Notes: a model not told the origin generated them from the sequence alone. A DNA stretch of 64,000 nucleotides from MFD04580-c1 sp963702995 (GCA_963702995.1 OY969783.1:2170001-2234000), one strand, 5' to 3'; positions 15,224 through 26,060 are shown, numbered from the stretch's first letter. Made by a program: numbers and translations.

Positions 15224-16342
15224 CTATGTGCCGATCTGGGGGAGATACCCCAACGCGGCGAAGAAAAAGTAGGTGCCCGCGAGCGAAATCGCGGCCGATC
15301 CGAACCGTCGGACGGCGGCGAGAGTGAGCACGTCGCCCCGCTCGGCCGCCGGGTCCCCTCGGCCCAGCAGGTACAGTACCGCGAACAGCGGCAGCACGAC
15401 GACCTGGTGCCCGATCTCCACCCCCGCGCTGAACGACGCCAGGGCCGCCCAGAGGCTCTGCGCCGGCAGCGCATTCATTGCGTCTTTCAAGCCCCCGGCG
15501 AACCCCAGGCCGTGGAACAACCCGAACCCAAAGGCGACGGCGAGCCGCACCCATCCCCTGCTGCGCCGCGGGGCAATGACGTTTTGCAGCGCGACAAACA
15601 CGATGCTCGCCGCGATCATCGGCTCGACGATTCGTTCGCTCAGGGTGACGATGTTGAAGACCGACAGGGCGAGGGTGCAGGTGTGAGCCAGGGTGAACGC
15701 GCTGACGACTTTGATCAGGTCCCAGAGGCTGCGAACGGCCAGCACCAACGCGCTGACGAACAGCAGGTGATCGTACCCGGTGAGGATGTGCATGATCCCC
15801 AGCCAGATGTAAGACCGGACGATCTTCCAGAACTCCCCAGGCCGGGCGGGAGCGGCCGCCCCCCAATTGCAGGGGAAGACCGCGCTTTGTGTGCTGGTCA
15901 GGAGCGCGGTTTCATAGCCGGCCTGATCTTCCTGCCGGACGCGCAGGATGCACGAAGCCGACCAATTCACCTGGTCTGTCAGGAAGCTCTGATCGATCAG
16001 CACGTGGTCGGGCGGATGGGGTAACGGGTAGATCAGGTGGAACGAGTGCAGCGGCGCCTCCGCGGCCTCCGACTCGTCGGCGACGACGGAAGCCGCCTTG
16101 ATGTCGGCGTCATCGGCCGCGATTCGCAGGTGACGCGCGACGTAGTCGGCATGTTTGCGGACCAGGTCCGGCCACCAGTCGGGCGGCGGCGCGGCGCCCT
16201 TCGCCTCCACCTGCGCGATCTGTTCGCGCGAGATCTTTGCGTCAATCGTGACGCGATCGCGGCCGATGACGACATCGAGCGCGTTCTCGACCAGCGGATG
16301 GGCCATCGCCGTAGCCGGCGAGACTAAGACGGCCAGCCACAA
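15224..16342 (-). CDS. HupE/UreJ-family membrane protein
   Basis: Inner-membrane protein of the HupE/UreJ type, often linked to nickel or cobalt handling. An N-terminal exported domain of about 175 residues follows a signal peptide (VSPATAMAHP end). The membrane part has the family signatures SYIWLGIMHILTGYDHLLF, AFTLAHTCTLALS, VEPMIAASIVF and FGFGLFHGLGFAGG, with His and Asp as likely metal ligands. The start is uncertain. TTG 16342 keeps this frame; a better site, AAAGGAG plus GTG at 16402, lies in another frame, so a further indel near 16350 is possible. No hydrogenase or urease genes are adjacent. Confidence 0.8.
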   Translation of the reverse strand: MWLAVLVSPATAMAHPLVENALDVVIGRDRVTIDAKISREQIAQVEAKGAAPPPDWWPDLVRKHADYVARHLRIAADDADIKAASVVADESEAAEAPLHSFHLIYPLPHPPDHVLIDQSFLTDQVNWSASCILRVRQEDQAGYETALLTSTQSAVFPCNWGAAAPARPGEFWKIVRSYIWLGIMHILTGYDHLLFVSALVLAVRSLWDLIKVVSAFTLAHTCTLALSVFNIVTLSERIVEPMIAASIVFVALQNVIAPRRSRGWVRLAVAFGFGLFHGLGFAGGLKDAMNALPAQSLWAALASFSAGVEIGHQVVVLPLFAVLYLLGRGDPAAERGDVLTLAAVRRFGSAAISLAGTYFFFAALGYLPQIGT

Positions 16343-16460
16343 CGCGATCGCCCATGCGCTGGAGCGCTGTGTCGGGCGCGCCGGCCGCTCGGGGGTGAAG
16401 TCACCTTGCGCTCCTTTAAGGCATTTTGGATGATCACGCCGCTATCCTGTCATGAAAAGT

Positions 16461-16620
16461 GAACGCCAAGACGCCAAGAACGCCAAGGGAAAGACGCGAA
16501 GAAACGAGAAACATCCGGTTCGTACGCTTGATAGACGAGGGAACGCACGCCTCTCGCTTTGCCGCTGGCGATTCTCCCTTGGCGCTTCCCCCTTGGCGTT
16601 CTTGGCGTCTTTGGCGTTCA
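16461..16620. repeat. AACGCCAAG-unit inverted repeat
   Basis: The left arm (16461-16488) consists of GAACGCCAAG and ACGCCAAG units. The right arm (16591-16619) contains the complementary CCTTGGCGTTCTTGGCGTC. The arms enclose about 100 bases without coding features. It lies between the HupE start and the GH63-like stop. Confidence 0.75.
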
Positions 16621-16665
16621 TCTCGTCTTAAGTCGCGCAAGGCTGAACGCCGTCAAGAGCCGCCA

Positions 16666-19524
16666 TCATGAGGTTCCCGCCGTCATTGGCTTCTTCGTGC
16701 TTACGGGTGATGTCGCGGTTTCAATGGGCGACCCGTTGGCTGGCGGCGCTCCACTCGCCGTCGGGGGCGACGTATCGGAGGCGCCGGGCATCGGCGGATG
16801 ACATTCAACGCCGTGGCCGTCGCGGTCGGCCATGCCGCGTTCGTTGGATCGCCGGCGGCCGATATCCCGCAGAATGCGCGCGACCAGCCCGGTCCAGCCG
16901 GTCTGATGGCTCGCGCCGACGCCGCGGCCGGTGTCGCCGTCGAAATACTCGTGGAAGTTGATCAGGCCCTTCCAGTGCTCTCGTTCGAACAGCTTGTTGT
17001 CGCCGTTGCATGGTCGCCGGCCCGAGCCGTCGGGGAGGAAGAGGCCGGTCAGCCGCATCTCGATATCCTCGGCCACCTCGGCAAGGTTCAGCATCTTGCC
17101 TGAACCCGTCGGGTGCTCGACTTTCACCGTATCGCCCCAAAAGTGGTGATACCGCTGTAACGCCTCGGCGAACAGAAAATTGAGCGGGAACCAGACCGGC
17201 CCGCGCCAGTTGGAATTGCCGCCGAAGAGGCTCGTATTCGACTCGGCCGCCGTGTACTGCGCGGTGTGCTCCTGACCCTCCAGCGTGAAGCGAAACGGAT
17301 TGTCCTTGTACACCTTGGACAGCGATCGGATCCCGTGCGGCGAAAGGAACTCGGCTTCGCTGAGCGCATACTTCAGCACCCCCAGCAATTTGCGTTTCGA
17401 CGGGACGGCCAGCAGGTAACGCCCTGGTTCCTTATCGTGCGGCGGCAGATAGGAAATGAACCGCCCCAGGTCCGGGCGGTGCTTCAGGAACCAGTTCATC
17501 CGCTTGCAGAAGCCGGGGAGCCGCTGCAGAACGTCTTCCCGCAAGATTTCGCAGGTGAACAGCGGGATGATCCCGACCATGCTCCGCAGTCGCAGCGGGA
17601 TTGACGCGCCGTCGGTGGTTTGCAGCCAGTCGTAGTAGAAGCCGTCCCCTTCGTCCCACAGGCCGGTACCGCCGAGGGTGTTGATCGCGTCGGTGATCGC
17701 GACGAAGTGCTCGAAGAACTTGCTGGCGACGTCTTCGTACGCGGGGTCGCCGCTGGCCAGTTCGAGGGCCATGGAGAGCATGGTGGCGCAGAAGAAGGCC
17801 ATCCAGGCGGTGCCGTCGGCCTGGTTGAGCCGCGCCCCGCCGGGGAGCGGCCGCGATCGGTCGAAGATCCCGATGTTGTCCAGTCCGAGGAAGCCGCCGG
17901 CGAAGATGTTGTGCCCTTCGGCGTCTTTGCGGTTGACCCACCACGTGAAGTTGATCATCAGCTTCTGGAACGCCCGCTCCAGGAAGAGGCGGTCTGGCCC
18001 GTCCGGGTTGCGGTGGGCGGCGATCTTATAGACGCGCCAGCATGCCCAGGCATGGACGGGCGGGTTCACGTCGTCGAAGCTGAACTCATACGCGGGGAGC
18101 TGCCCGTTCGCGTGCATGTACCACTCGCGGAGGATCAGCAGGAGCTGGTCCTGGGCGAATTTCGGGTCGATGTGCGCGATCGGGATCATGTGGAACGCGA
18201 GGTCCCAGCTCGCGAACCAGGGGTATTCCCATTTGTCGGGCATGGAGAGGATGTCGCGGCTGAAGACATGCCGCCACTGGGCGTTGCGGCCCTTCTTGCG
18301 TTCCGGCGGCGGCGCGGGCTGATGGGGGTCGCCGTCGAGCCAGTCCTTCACCACATAATGGTAGAACTGCTTGCTCCACATCAGGCCCGCGTACGCCTGC
18401 CGCATGACGCGAGACTGCTCCGGATCGAGCGAACCTGGGGTATGGACGGCATAGAACTGGTCTGCCTCGGCGATACGGGATTTGAAGATTTGGTCGAACG
18501 CCGGGCCGAACGCCTCTTGCGGCGCGGCGGGGTCCGGGAAGAGCCGCAGCCGCACGACCACTTCCTGACCGGCCGGCACCGTGAACCGGTAATGGGGCGC
18601 GGCCTTGGTGCCATAGGACTTGGGGTTGATCGCGTCGGCATTGCCATCGACGACGAACTGGTGGAACGCGTCTTTGACGAACCGGACGGTGTTGGGGACG
18701 CCGAAGGCCTTTTCGTTGTCGGTTTCGTTATCGGTGAAGAGCCAGGGGGCGGGCGTGCCGCCGACGGCTTCGGCTTCGAGCCGGAACTTCCCGAGGGTGG
18801 GATGGTCGGCGATGACCGCGGTGTCGCTCACCTTGTTCATGGGCGGCTTGAGGGAGCACCCCTCATGGGTGCATCCCCACGCCCAGGCGTTGCGATACCA
18901 GAGGGTCGGGAGCAGATGGATCTCGGCCGCCTCGGGGCCGCGGTTGGCCAGGGTCAGGCGAATCAGGATGTCGTCGGGCGACGCCTTGGCGTATTCGGCC
19001 GTCACGTCCCAATAGCGCTCTTCGTCAAAGACACCGGTGTCCGCCAGCTCGAACTCGGGCTGCTGCTTCGATCGGCGGCCGTTCTCCTCGACCAGCCACT
19101 GGTAGGGGAACTCCCGCTGCGGGTACTTGTAGAGCGCCTTGAAATAGGAATGGGTCGGCGTGGAATCGAGGTAGAAATAGACCTCTTTGACATCTTCGCC
19201 GTGGTTGCCCTGCGGGCCGGTCAGGCCGAAAAGGCGTTCCTTGAGGATGGGGTCTTTGCCGTTCCAGAGGGCCAGGGCGAAGCAGAGCCGGCACTCGCGG
19301 TCGCAGATGCCAAGCAGGCCGTCTTCGCCCCAGCGGTAGGCGCGGCTGCGGGCCTGGTCGTGCGGGAAATAGTCCCAGCAATTGCCATCGGACGAATAGT
19401 CTTCGCGGACGGTGGCCCACTGGCGCTCCGAGAGGTAGGGCCCCCACCGCTTCCAATTCTTGTCGCGCTGGCCATCTTCGAGAAGCCGAAGGCTCTCGGG
19501 GTCGGATCGTCCGGTGGAAGGCAT
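16666..19524 (-). CDS. GH63-like glucosidase (MGH1-like domain)
   Basis: A 952-residue cytoplasmic protein of the glucosidase/mannosylglycerate-hydrolase-like GH63 group, hydrolysing alpha-linked glucose or related sugars. The N-terminal beta-sandwich begins MPSTGRSDPESLRLLEDG. The catalytic alpha/alpha-toroid contains WEYPWFASWDLAFHMIPIAH, QLPAYEFSFDDVNPPVHAWA and GNSNWRGPVWFPLNFLFAEA, and the end EYFDGDTGRGVGASHQTGW is typical. About 45 low-complexity residues follow the domain. ATG 19524 is chosen because GGAG lies nine bases upstream; a TTG at 19548 is less likely. No sugar-transport neighbours. Confidence 0.85.
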   Translation of the reverse strand: MPSTGRSDPESLRLLEDGQRDKNWKRWGPYLSERQWATVREDYSSDGNCWDYFPHDQARSRAYRWGEDGLLGICDRECRLCFALALWNGKDPILKERLFGLTGPQGNHGEDVKEVYFYLDSTPTHSYFKALYKYPQREFPYQWLVEENGRRSKQQPEFELADTGVFDEERYWDVTAEYAKASPDDILIRLTLANRGPEAAEIHLLPTLWYRNAWAWGCTHEGCSLKPPMNKVSDTAVIADHPTLGKFRLEAEAVGGTPAPWLFTDNETDNEKAFGVPNTVRFVKDAFHQFVVDGNADAINPKSYGTKAAPHYRFTVPAGQEVVVRLRLFPDPAAPQEAFGPAFDQIFKSRIAEADQFYAVHTPGSLDPEQSRVMRQAYAGLMWSKQFYHYVVKDWLDGDPHQPAPPPERKKGRNAQWRHVFSRDILSMPDKWEYPWFASWDLAFHMIPIAHIDPKFAQDQLLLILREWYMHANGQLPAYEFSFDDVNPPVHAWACWRVYKIAAHRNPDGPDRLFLERAFQKLMINFTWWVNRKDAEGHNIFAGGFLGLDNIGIFDRSRPLPGGARLNQADGTAWMAFFCATMLSMALELASGDPAYEDVASKFFEHFVAITDAINTLGGTGLWDEGDGFYYDWLQTTDGASIPLRLRSMVGIIPLFTCEILREDVLQRLPGFCKRMNWFLKHRPDLGRFISYLPPHDKEPGRYLLAVPSKRKLLGVLKYALSEAEFLSPHGIRSLSKVYKDNPFRFTLEGQEHTAQYTAAESNTSLFGGNSNWRGPVWFPLNFLFAEALQRYHHFWGDTVKVEHPTGSGKMLNLAEVAEDIEMRLTGLFLPDGSGRRPCNGDNKLFEREHWKGLINFHEYFDGDTGRGVGASHQTGWTGLVARILRDIGRRRSNERGMADRDGHGVECHPPMPGASDTSPPTASGAPPANGSPIETATSPVSTKKPMTAGTS

Positions 19525-19936
19525 TGATCGTTCTCCAGTCGTGGGCAAGCCTGTGGCGATATCCCGATAACGTACCCGCTACGGGGCGCCCGCACGAACC
19601 GGACGACGGCGAGGGATGGCGTTCGCGATGTCGAATCGGAACCGACCGTTGCGTCAGAGAACGAGAAAAGCGACTTCTAAGTCCCCGCACCCGCCCGGCT
19701 CACTCTCCCCGATTGATCTCCAAAGAACGAAGAACCGGAACGTTATAACCCGAGCCGCCCGCCGCCAGGATTTCGATGCCGCATTTTTCTCGATCGGGCC
19801 CATGTCGCCGAGGTCTGAGCCGCCCCAGTCGGAACCGGAAACTGCTATGATCGTCGTCGCGTACGGAGCATGCCCGAAGGAGCCGACACCCGTGCCGAAC
19901 GGGCACCGCCCCGTTGCCGGCGTTCCAGGCTTTTGT
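19525..19936. other. intergenic region between divergent GH63 and SASA genes
   Basis: No supported gene. A TATGAT hexamer at about 19845 could be a -10 box for the esterase gene, but no good -35 matches it. Confidence 0.35.
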
Positions 19937-21522
19937 ATGAAAAACAGGCGAGTGAAAAAAGTGGTGATGCTTATGAAGCTGCTGGGTCGTGTGCAAATGG
20001 CATGGGTCGGGCTGCTGATGTTGACCGCCAGCCGGGCGGCCGCCGAGGTGAAGCCGGCCAGCATCTTTACCGAGCACATGGTCCTCCAGCGCGACGTCAA
20101 GGCGCCGGTCTGGGGGACGGCCCAGCCGAGCGAAGCCGTCAACGTGGCCATGGGCGATCAGCATGTGGCGGCGATCGCCGATGCCGGTGGGAAATGGCGG
20201 GTGGACTTGACCAATCTGAAAGCGGGCGGTCCGTTCACATTGACGATTTCGGGCCCGCGGAACACGGTGGCGTTCAAGGACGTGCTCGTGGGGGAGGTGT
20301 GGCTCTGCTCGGGGCAGTCGAATATGGAATGGTGCTGGAGCGATGCGTGGGAGGGCCGGAAGCGGTCGCCGCGGCCGCACAGAACACGCAACTGCGGCTT
20401 TGCACGATTTCACACAACAGCCAACTTGCGCCCAGTGACGACGTCCCCGCGCAGTGGGTGCTCCCGGCCGCCGACACCACCAGGCACTTCTCGGCCATTG
20501 CCTACTGGTTCGGATCGAAACTGCAAAAGGAACTGAACGTTCCGGTGGGCATCGTTAACTGCTCGTACGGCGGGACGGCCATCGAAAGCTGGATGCCGGC
20601 CGAGGCGCTTCGCGGCGGCCCGTGGCCCCAGGACAAGCATACCGTCATGGACCTGGCCAAGACCGAGTACGACAAGCGGAAGGCGACCATGCAGCCAGCG
20701 ATGGATCAGTACCTGGCTGCCAAAGCCGATGCCATTCGTCAGCACCTGCCCCAGCCCCCGTTCCCGACTGGCTGGCCGGGCGAATTCCGCGGCCCCGCCG
20801 TCCTTTGGAACGGGATGGTCTGGCCGATCCACCCGTTCGCGATCCGGGGCGTGGCGTGGTACCAGGGGGAATCCAATGCCTACGTCGGTGTGGCCGACAC
20901 GTATGCCGATCTATTGCCGGCGCTGATCCAGGCGTGGCGCGTCGCGTGGCGGCAACCGCAGTTGCCGTTCATCGTTTTCCAGATCGCACCCAATCGCAAA
21001 CCGCAGGTGGACGCCAACGAGCCCAGCGGCATCGCGGTACTCCGGGAAGCGCAGTGGCAGACGACGCTCAGGACGCCGCAAACCGCGCTGGTCGTCACCA
21101 TGGACCTGGGCGAGCCCGACGTTCATTACCACCAGAAGGAGCCGGCGGCCGACCGCGCCAAAAACGCCGCACTGTCGCTGGCCTACGGACGGGAACTGGA
21201 ATATCGCAGCCCCGCGGTAATATCGATGGAGATTGAGGGAGGGACCGCAATCATTCGCTTCGCCCAGTGCGGCGGAGGGCTCGTCTCTCGCGGCACGCCC
21301 TTAAGCGGCTTTTCCATCGCCGGTGAAGACCATCAGTTCGTCTTCGCCGACGCCCGTATTGACGGGGATACAGTGGTGGTTTCAAGCCCGGCCGTCGCAC
21401 ACCCCGTAGCGGTCCGGTATGGTTGGGCGGATCTTCCGAAAACCAACCTGTTCAGCAAAGAAGGCCTGCCGGCCGCGCCGTTCCGTACCGACAACTGGCC
21501 CGTAACGGCCAAGGGCAAGTGA
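19937..21522 (+). CDS. SASA-family (sialate O-acetylesterase-like) esterase, single frameshift
   Basis: Exported SGNH-type carbohydrate esterase, probably removing acetyl groups from polysaccharides. A signal peptide (QMAWVGLLMLTASRAAAEVK) is followed by a beta-domain, then the nucleophile block LCSGQSNMEW, a second block IRGVAWYQGESNAY and the Asp-His block DLGEPDVHYHQKE. The frame changes right after SGQSNMEW: one missing base near 20333 would join it to LERCVGGPEAVAAAAQ. Otherwise full length, so the indel is probably technical. ATG 19937 has only a weak ribosome binding site. Confidence 0.8.
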
Positions 21523-21563
21523 GCGAGTAGGACAGGTGGAGGGGTGCGATTTTCGGAGTATCA

Positions 21564-23921
21564 GTGCCGCAATCGAAGTTATCCGCAGAATCCGACCACA
21601 GTGCGACTCAAACCGACCCGGCCGGGCGGCGGGTCAGCGTGACCGTGACGCGGGCGACCGGCGTCGGCGGGACGACGGATCAATCGTTCGAATATGACGG
21701 GCTCGGCCGTCAGACCCTGGCGATCGATGACGCGCCGGCGGGAACGGCGCGGGTGACGATCTTCTACGACTCCCTCGGCCGCGTCTTGGAGGAGAATCAA
21801 GGGGCGAGTGATGTGACCCACACGGCATTTACAAGCTATTCCGGCACCGGGTTTACCTACCCCGGCGGCCGCGTGTTGGACGTGGGGTACGACGCCCTTT
21901 ATCGAAAGGCCAGCCTGTACGATGCCACCGATTCCGCGGCCGTGGCGAACTGGGCCTACTTCGGCAATCGGGTGGCCACCGTAACGCTGGGGAACGGGAT
22001 CACGTGCTCCTCCATGAACAACGCCCAGTCGCGGGCGGCCGTGCAGGCGGGGCAACCGACGCCGCCGTGGGGGGCCGCCTCCGGCGACCGCCTCGGTTAC
22101 GACGGGGCGGGACGCATGATCGCCAAGCGGTACTTGCAAAACTCCAGTGGGTCGGGCTCCCCGATGCCGGCGGCGCTGGTGGTCGGCTTCACCACCGAGT
22201 ACGACCGAGCGAGCAACAAGCTCTACGAGCGGCACCTGCACGCCGAGAGCCGCAGCCACCTCTACCCGTCGTACGACTCCCCCAGCCGGCTGCTCGCCTA
22301 CCAACGCGGCACTTTGGCGGCCGGGGGCGGGTCGATCACCACGCCGATCGCCCTGCCGGGGACGGACCAGCAGCGGAGCTACGACCTGGACGGCCTGGGG
22401 AACTGGCAGAGCACGGGGTACACGCCCGTAGGCGGGGCGGCCACGACCGAGTACCGCCGACACAACTACCTCAACCAGATCACGCGGTTCGGCACGACGC
22501 CGGTCCTGTACGACCATGGGAACAACGCCGCCAGCCTCGACCCCGCCGTCAGGCCCCGAGGCAACGGGAACATCGCCGACGACGGGACGCGGCTGTACCA
22601 GTACGACGCGTTCACCCGCCTGATCGAGGTCAAGCGCAAGTCCGACGGCCTCCCCGTGGCGGACTACGTCTACGACGCCCTCGGCCGGCGGGTGCGAAAG
22701 ACGGTAAGCAACGGCGGCGTCACCGGCACGGTGCCCAACGGGGCGTCAACCTTCGCCTACGACGGCGTGCAGTGCGTGGAGGAAACGACGCCGTCGTCAA
22801 CGGTGGTCCAGTACGCGTGGGGCCTCTACGTCGATGAGCTGATTCGAATGGTCACCAGCGGCTCGGCGGGGCCGCAGCCGCTGGCGGCCGGATCCTACTA
22901 TCCGTTGAGCGACCTGCTCTACCGGACCGTGGCGTTGACGAACCAGTCCGGGGCGGTGGTCGAGGCGTACGACACGGACGCCTACGGGAACACGCTGCTG
23001 TTCAGCGGGCCGGGGGCGGACGGGGTTTGGTTCACGAACGACGACTATCGGGCGAGCTACTCGGCGTGCCGGTACGTGTTTACGGGGCGGGAGTATGATG
23101 CGGAATCCAGCATATATTATTACCGTCGAAGGTTTTATGTCCCTTCGGCAGGACGGTTCCTGCAACGCGACTTCACTTCCTATCGCCCTAGGCGATCTAG
23201 GTCGTCACCAACGCTTGACCAGAATGTTTATCTGTTTGTTCAGAATGCCCCGATCGTGAGGCTCGACCCTTCAGGTAAGGAATCATGGATGCTTACGAAC
23301 GGCCCGGTCTGGGCTCCACAACCCTGGCCTTCTAATGCGGGGACCTCGATCGCGGCAGCCCCCTCTGGTTCTACGACATCGTCACCGCTTTGTCGTTGTG
23401 GCCAAGACGTGACTGCCAACCTGATTGCAATGACAACAAGTGTCGCGCTGGCGTGGTCGGCGCTATCGACGGGTAAGCAACTCAACTTAGAATTTACAAC
23501 TGTTGCACCCGGCTTTAACATTAATGCCTGGGATGTCAGAAGTATGCCATCTGGAACCGCGCTTGGTGGTACATGTGGTAACGGAAGCATCGGACTGTGC
23601 TCGGGAACGGTAACGGTGGCCGGCAAGTGTTACTATCAGAAAGCTGTAAATTACTGGCTCGCTGGAATCATCTATAGCGTTATTCATACTTCGCCGTTCT
23701 ATCCCGACGCAACGTTATTCCTCGAGGAGGTTTACCTCTACACGACCGCAAAACAGGCAGATGACCCGAAAGATAAGCAGGATTGGTTCCTTGCCGGCAC
23801 TTCTGGACTACCGTTGGCTGTGGCGGCACCTCCGGCGCTCACATCCTGCACGCCTTGCGCCACCTCCGCTCCATCGAATGCGCTCAGCTGGCACTGGGGT
23901 TCGCTCACCGGAACGGCATAA
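21564..23921 (+). CDS. RHS-repeat protein with variable C-terminus, 5'-truncated
   Basis: A 785-residue YD/RHS-repeat protein. Many repeats are visible (QSFEYDGLGRQTLAIDD, YQYDAFTRLIEVKRK, YDALGRRVRKTV), then the core end TGREYDAESSIYYYRRRFYV, PSAGRFLQRD and VRLDPSGKE. RHS shells encapsulate a C-terminal toxin. After about residue 570 the sequence changes to a Cys-containing, less GC-rich segment (VNYWLAGIIYSVIHTSPFYP and onward) of unknown activity: the variable tip. No signal peptide or N-terminal anchoring domain is present and the GTG start directly follows the esterase gene, so the 5' end looks cut off. The next gene is a candidate immunity protein. Confidence 0.8.
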   Translation: MPQSKLSAESDHSATQTDPAGRRVSVTVTRATGVGGTTDQSFEYDGLGRQTLAIDDAPAGTARVTIFYDSLGRVLEENQGASDVTHTAFTSYSGTGFTYPGGRVLDVGYDALYRKASLYDATDSAAVANWAYFGNRVATVTLGNGITCSSMNNAQSRAAVQAGQPTPPWGAASGDRLGYDGAGRMIAKRYLQNSSGSGSPMPAALVVGFTTEYDRASNKLYERHLHAESRSHLYPSYDSPSRLLAYQRGTLAAGGGSITTPIALPGTDQQRSYDLDGLGNWQSTGYTPVGGAATTEYRRHNYLNQITRFGTTPVLYDHGNNAASLDPAVRPRGNGNIADDGTRLYQYDAFTRLIEVKRKSDGLPVADYVYDALGRRVRKTVSNGGVTGTVPNGASTFAYDGVQCVEETTPSSTVVQYAWGLYVDELIRMVTSGSAGPQPLAAGSYYPLSDLLYRTVALTNQSGAVVEAYDTDAYGNTLLFSGPGADGVWFTNDDYRASYSACRYVFTGREYDAESSIYYYRRRFYVPSAGRFLQRDFTSYRPRRSRSSPTLDQNVYLFVQNAPIVRLDPSGKESWMLTNGPVWAPQPWPSNAGTSIAAAPSGSTTSSPLCRCGQDVTANLIAMTTSVALAWSALSTGKQLNLEFTTVAPGFNINAWDVRSMPSGTALGGTCGNGSIGLCSGTVTVAGKCYYQKAVNYWLAGIIYSVIHTSPFYPDATLFLEEVYLYTTAKQADDPKDKQDWFLAGTSGLPLAVAAPPALTSCTPCATSAPSNALSWHWGSLTGTA

Positions 23922-23936
23922 ATTGTTTACCGAAGA

Positions 23937-24275
23937 GTGAGTTTCCCTTTGTTAACTCGTGACACCTTCAGAGATCTGATGCGTAAGATTCTCGGATCAA
24001 TTACCGCACTTTCGCTAATGATTGTTGCTACAATTCTGTTCTTCTTGACCTTTGCGCTTGATCCAAGAGGGTATACATATGCAGCTACCGTTACATTAGC
24101 GATCTGTGCCGATACTGCGGCGATTTCGGCGTGTTGTTCCGCGTACTCCCGATTTCCGGTAGACACGACGATCAGAAGTGTTCTCGTGCTCGGCCTCTGT
24201 TTCTTGATCATTATCTTTTTCATTAAAATGTTTTGGGTATACGAATCGTTCGCCGGGTTGACGCGCGTGGAATGA
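23937..24275 (+). CDS. small membrane protein, candidate immunity protein
   Basis: A 112-residue protein with three hydrophobic segments: SLMIVATILFFLTFAL, TVTLAICADTAAISACC and VLVLGLCFLIIIFFIKMFWV. It starts 15 bases after the RHS stop, shares that tip's lower GC, and has no relative I recognise. Position and size fit an immunity protein against the RHS tip, but this is inference. GTG 23937 is used; ATG 23979 is an alternative. Confidence 0.55.
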   Translation: MSFPLLTRDTFRDLMRKILGSITALSLMIVATILFFLTFALDPRGYTYAATVTLAICADTAAISACCSAYSRFPVDTTIRSVLVLGLCFLIIIFFIKMFWVYESFAGLTRVE

Positions 24276-24297
24276 GTAGTTGGGGGTCATAAAGGGG

Positions 24298-24345
24298 CCG
24301 GGGTCAACCCTGGCCAGCGTCTACGACCCCGCCGGGAAAAGATAC
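24298..24345 (+). pseudogene. displaced RHS/YD-repeat fragment
   Basis: The plus-strand frame reads GSTLASVYDPAGKRYGDE, an isolated YD repeat with no start or stop of its own, directly before the 30-bp repeat array. Such scraps mark former RHS tips or cores. Confidence 0.55.
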
Positions 24346-24356
24346 GGGGACGAGGG

Positions 24357-24446
24357 GGGAATGAAACGGGGACGTAGCTAGTTGAGGGGGAATGAAACGG
24401 GGACGTAGCTAGTTGAGGGGAATGAAACGGGGACGTAGCTAGTTGA
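24357..24446. repeat. tandem array of about 30-bp units
   Basis: Three near-identical units in tandem, each reading GGGGAATGAAACGGG followed by GACGTAGCTAGTTGA. Units begin near 24357, 24386 and 24417 with no spacer. Further complete and partial units occur at 25893-25954, and one inverted unit is split by the group II intron at 24506-25229. Confidence 0.85.
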
Positions 24447-24505
24447 TGTTTGCCCGGTGTCACGGTTACGCCGGACAGATGACGGGCTAATAAACTAGCT
24501 ACGTC

Positions 24506-25229
<724 letters not shown>

Positions 25230-25257
25230 CCCGTTTCATTCCCAGATAGGGTACAAC

Positions 25258-25946
25258 GTGACTCCGAAGAAGTTGGCTTTGATCTGCTCTGCTGCTCTTT
25301 CGACGCTGCTTGCCGTCGAAACAACTCGTTCTTTCACAGTGTCGGACTCGTTTGCAGTTCGGTTCTCAAAAAATCAAGTGATTCTTTACGCCTCGAGAGG
25401 AATATTTAGAATACTTCTCTCTCAAGACGATTTCCGCCGAACTGGATTCGTGACCTCTTTCGAAGTCGGAAAATGCGAACATGCGTGGCCAGGTGGAATA
25501 GGTTGGTCGCATCTACTCGGCGTTGAAGCATATTCTCGCTCCGTTCACATAACGAACGCTGTCAACGGTTCTTCCATCTGGTCGGGCCGAGTCAGTGCTC
25601 TAACGTTCCCGACGGTGCCTTTAGTGATTGCTTTTGGGTGTCTGCCGATCATTCCAGGATGCGCCCGCGCCTTCAGTTCTAAGCCCCAGTCTCCATTTCT
25701 CTGTGCCAAATGTGGATATGACATTCACGCGTCGCCCACGGCTGCCCTGAATGCGGAACTCCGGTGGAGATCGGATCGGGTCCGGGAACGGAAAACGGGA
25801 AAGACGGACGGTCGGACGGTCTCAACATATCGAACAAGAAGCAGGTAAGGTGCGACGTTCGGAGGATCGATGCCAGAGCCTTCCACGTTCTCGGGGGGAA
25901 TGAAACGGGGTGGGGAATGAAACGGGGGAATGAAACGGGGACGTAG
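25258..25946 (+). CDS. membrane-associated zinc-ribbon protein, single frameshift
   Basis: About 229 residues from GTG 25258. There is an N-terminal hydrophobic segment (LALICSAALSTLLAVE), a second at LTFPTVPLVIAFGCLPII, and then a zinc ribbon whose first half CAKCGYDIHASP is in this frame and second half GCPECGTPVEIGSG in the next. One missing C in the run near 25739 would restore the CxxCGYD...CPECG motif that ends many small planctomycete membrane proteins. The restored frame stops at 25946 inside a copy of the 30-bp repeat, so its natural end may have been replaced. Function unknown. Confidence 0.6.
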
Positions 25947-25954
25947 CTAGTTGA
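25893..25954. repeat. second cluster of the 30-bp unit
   Basis: Two half-units (GGGGAATGAAACGGG) and one complete unit ending GACGTAGCTAGTTGA, in the same orientation as the array at 24357. The last unit directly abuts an RHS fragment. Confidence 0.8.
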
Positions 25955-26008
25955 CGACGCCGTGATGCTGGGGAACGGCTTCACCTGTTCCTTCATGAAC
26001 AATGGCGG
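25955..26008 (+). pseudogene. displaced RHS core fragment
   Basis: Reads DDAVMLGNGFTCSFMNNGG, closely matching VATVTLGNGITCSSMNN of the intact RHS protein (DNA near 21975-22025). It is an orphan scrap of RHS core right after the last 30-bp unit. Confidence 0.65.
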
Positions 26009-26060
26009 TCGCGGGCGGCGGGACAGACGGATTCCCGCCGGTAAGGGGTCGGTGCCGGCC

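Noticed and set aside
17620..19527. A 635-codon frame opposite the GH63-like gene
   Set aside because: Antisense shadow of a high-GC gene; the minus-strand product has clear family motifs.
24357..24446. Possible CRISPR array (repeats containing AATGAAAC)
   Set aside because: Units are directly abutted with no unique spacers, there are no cas genes, and the same unit occurs as half copies and as an intron target.
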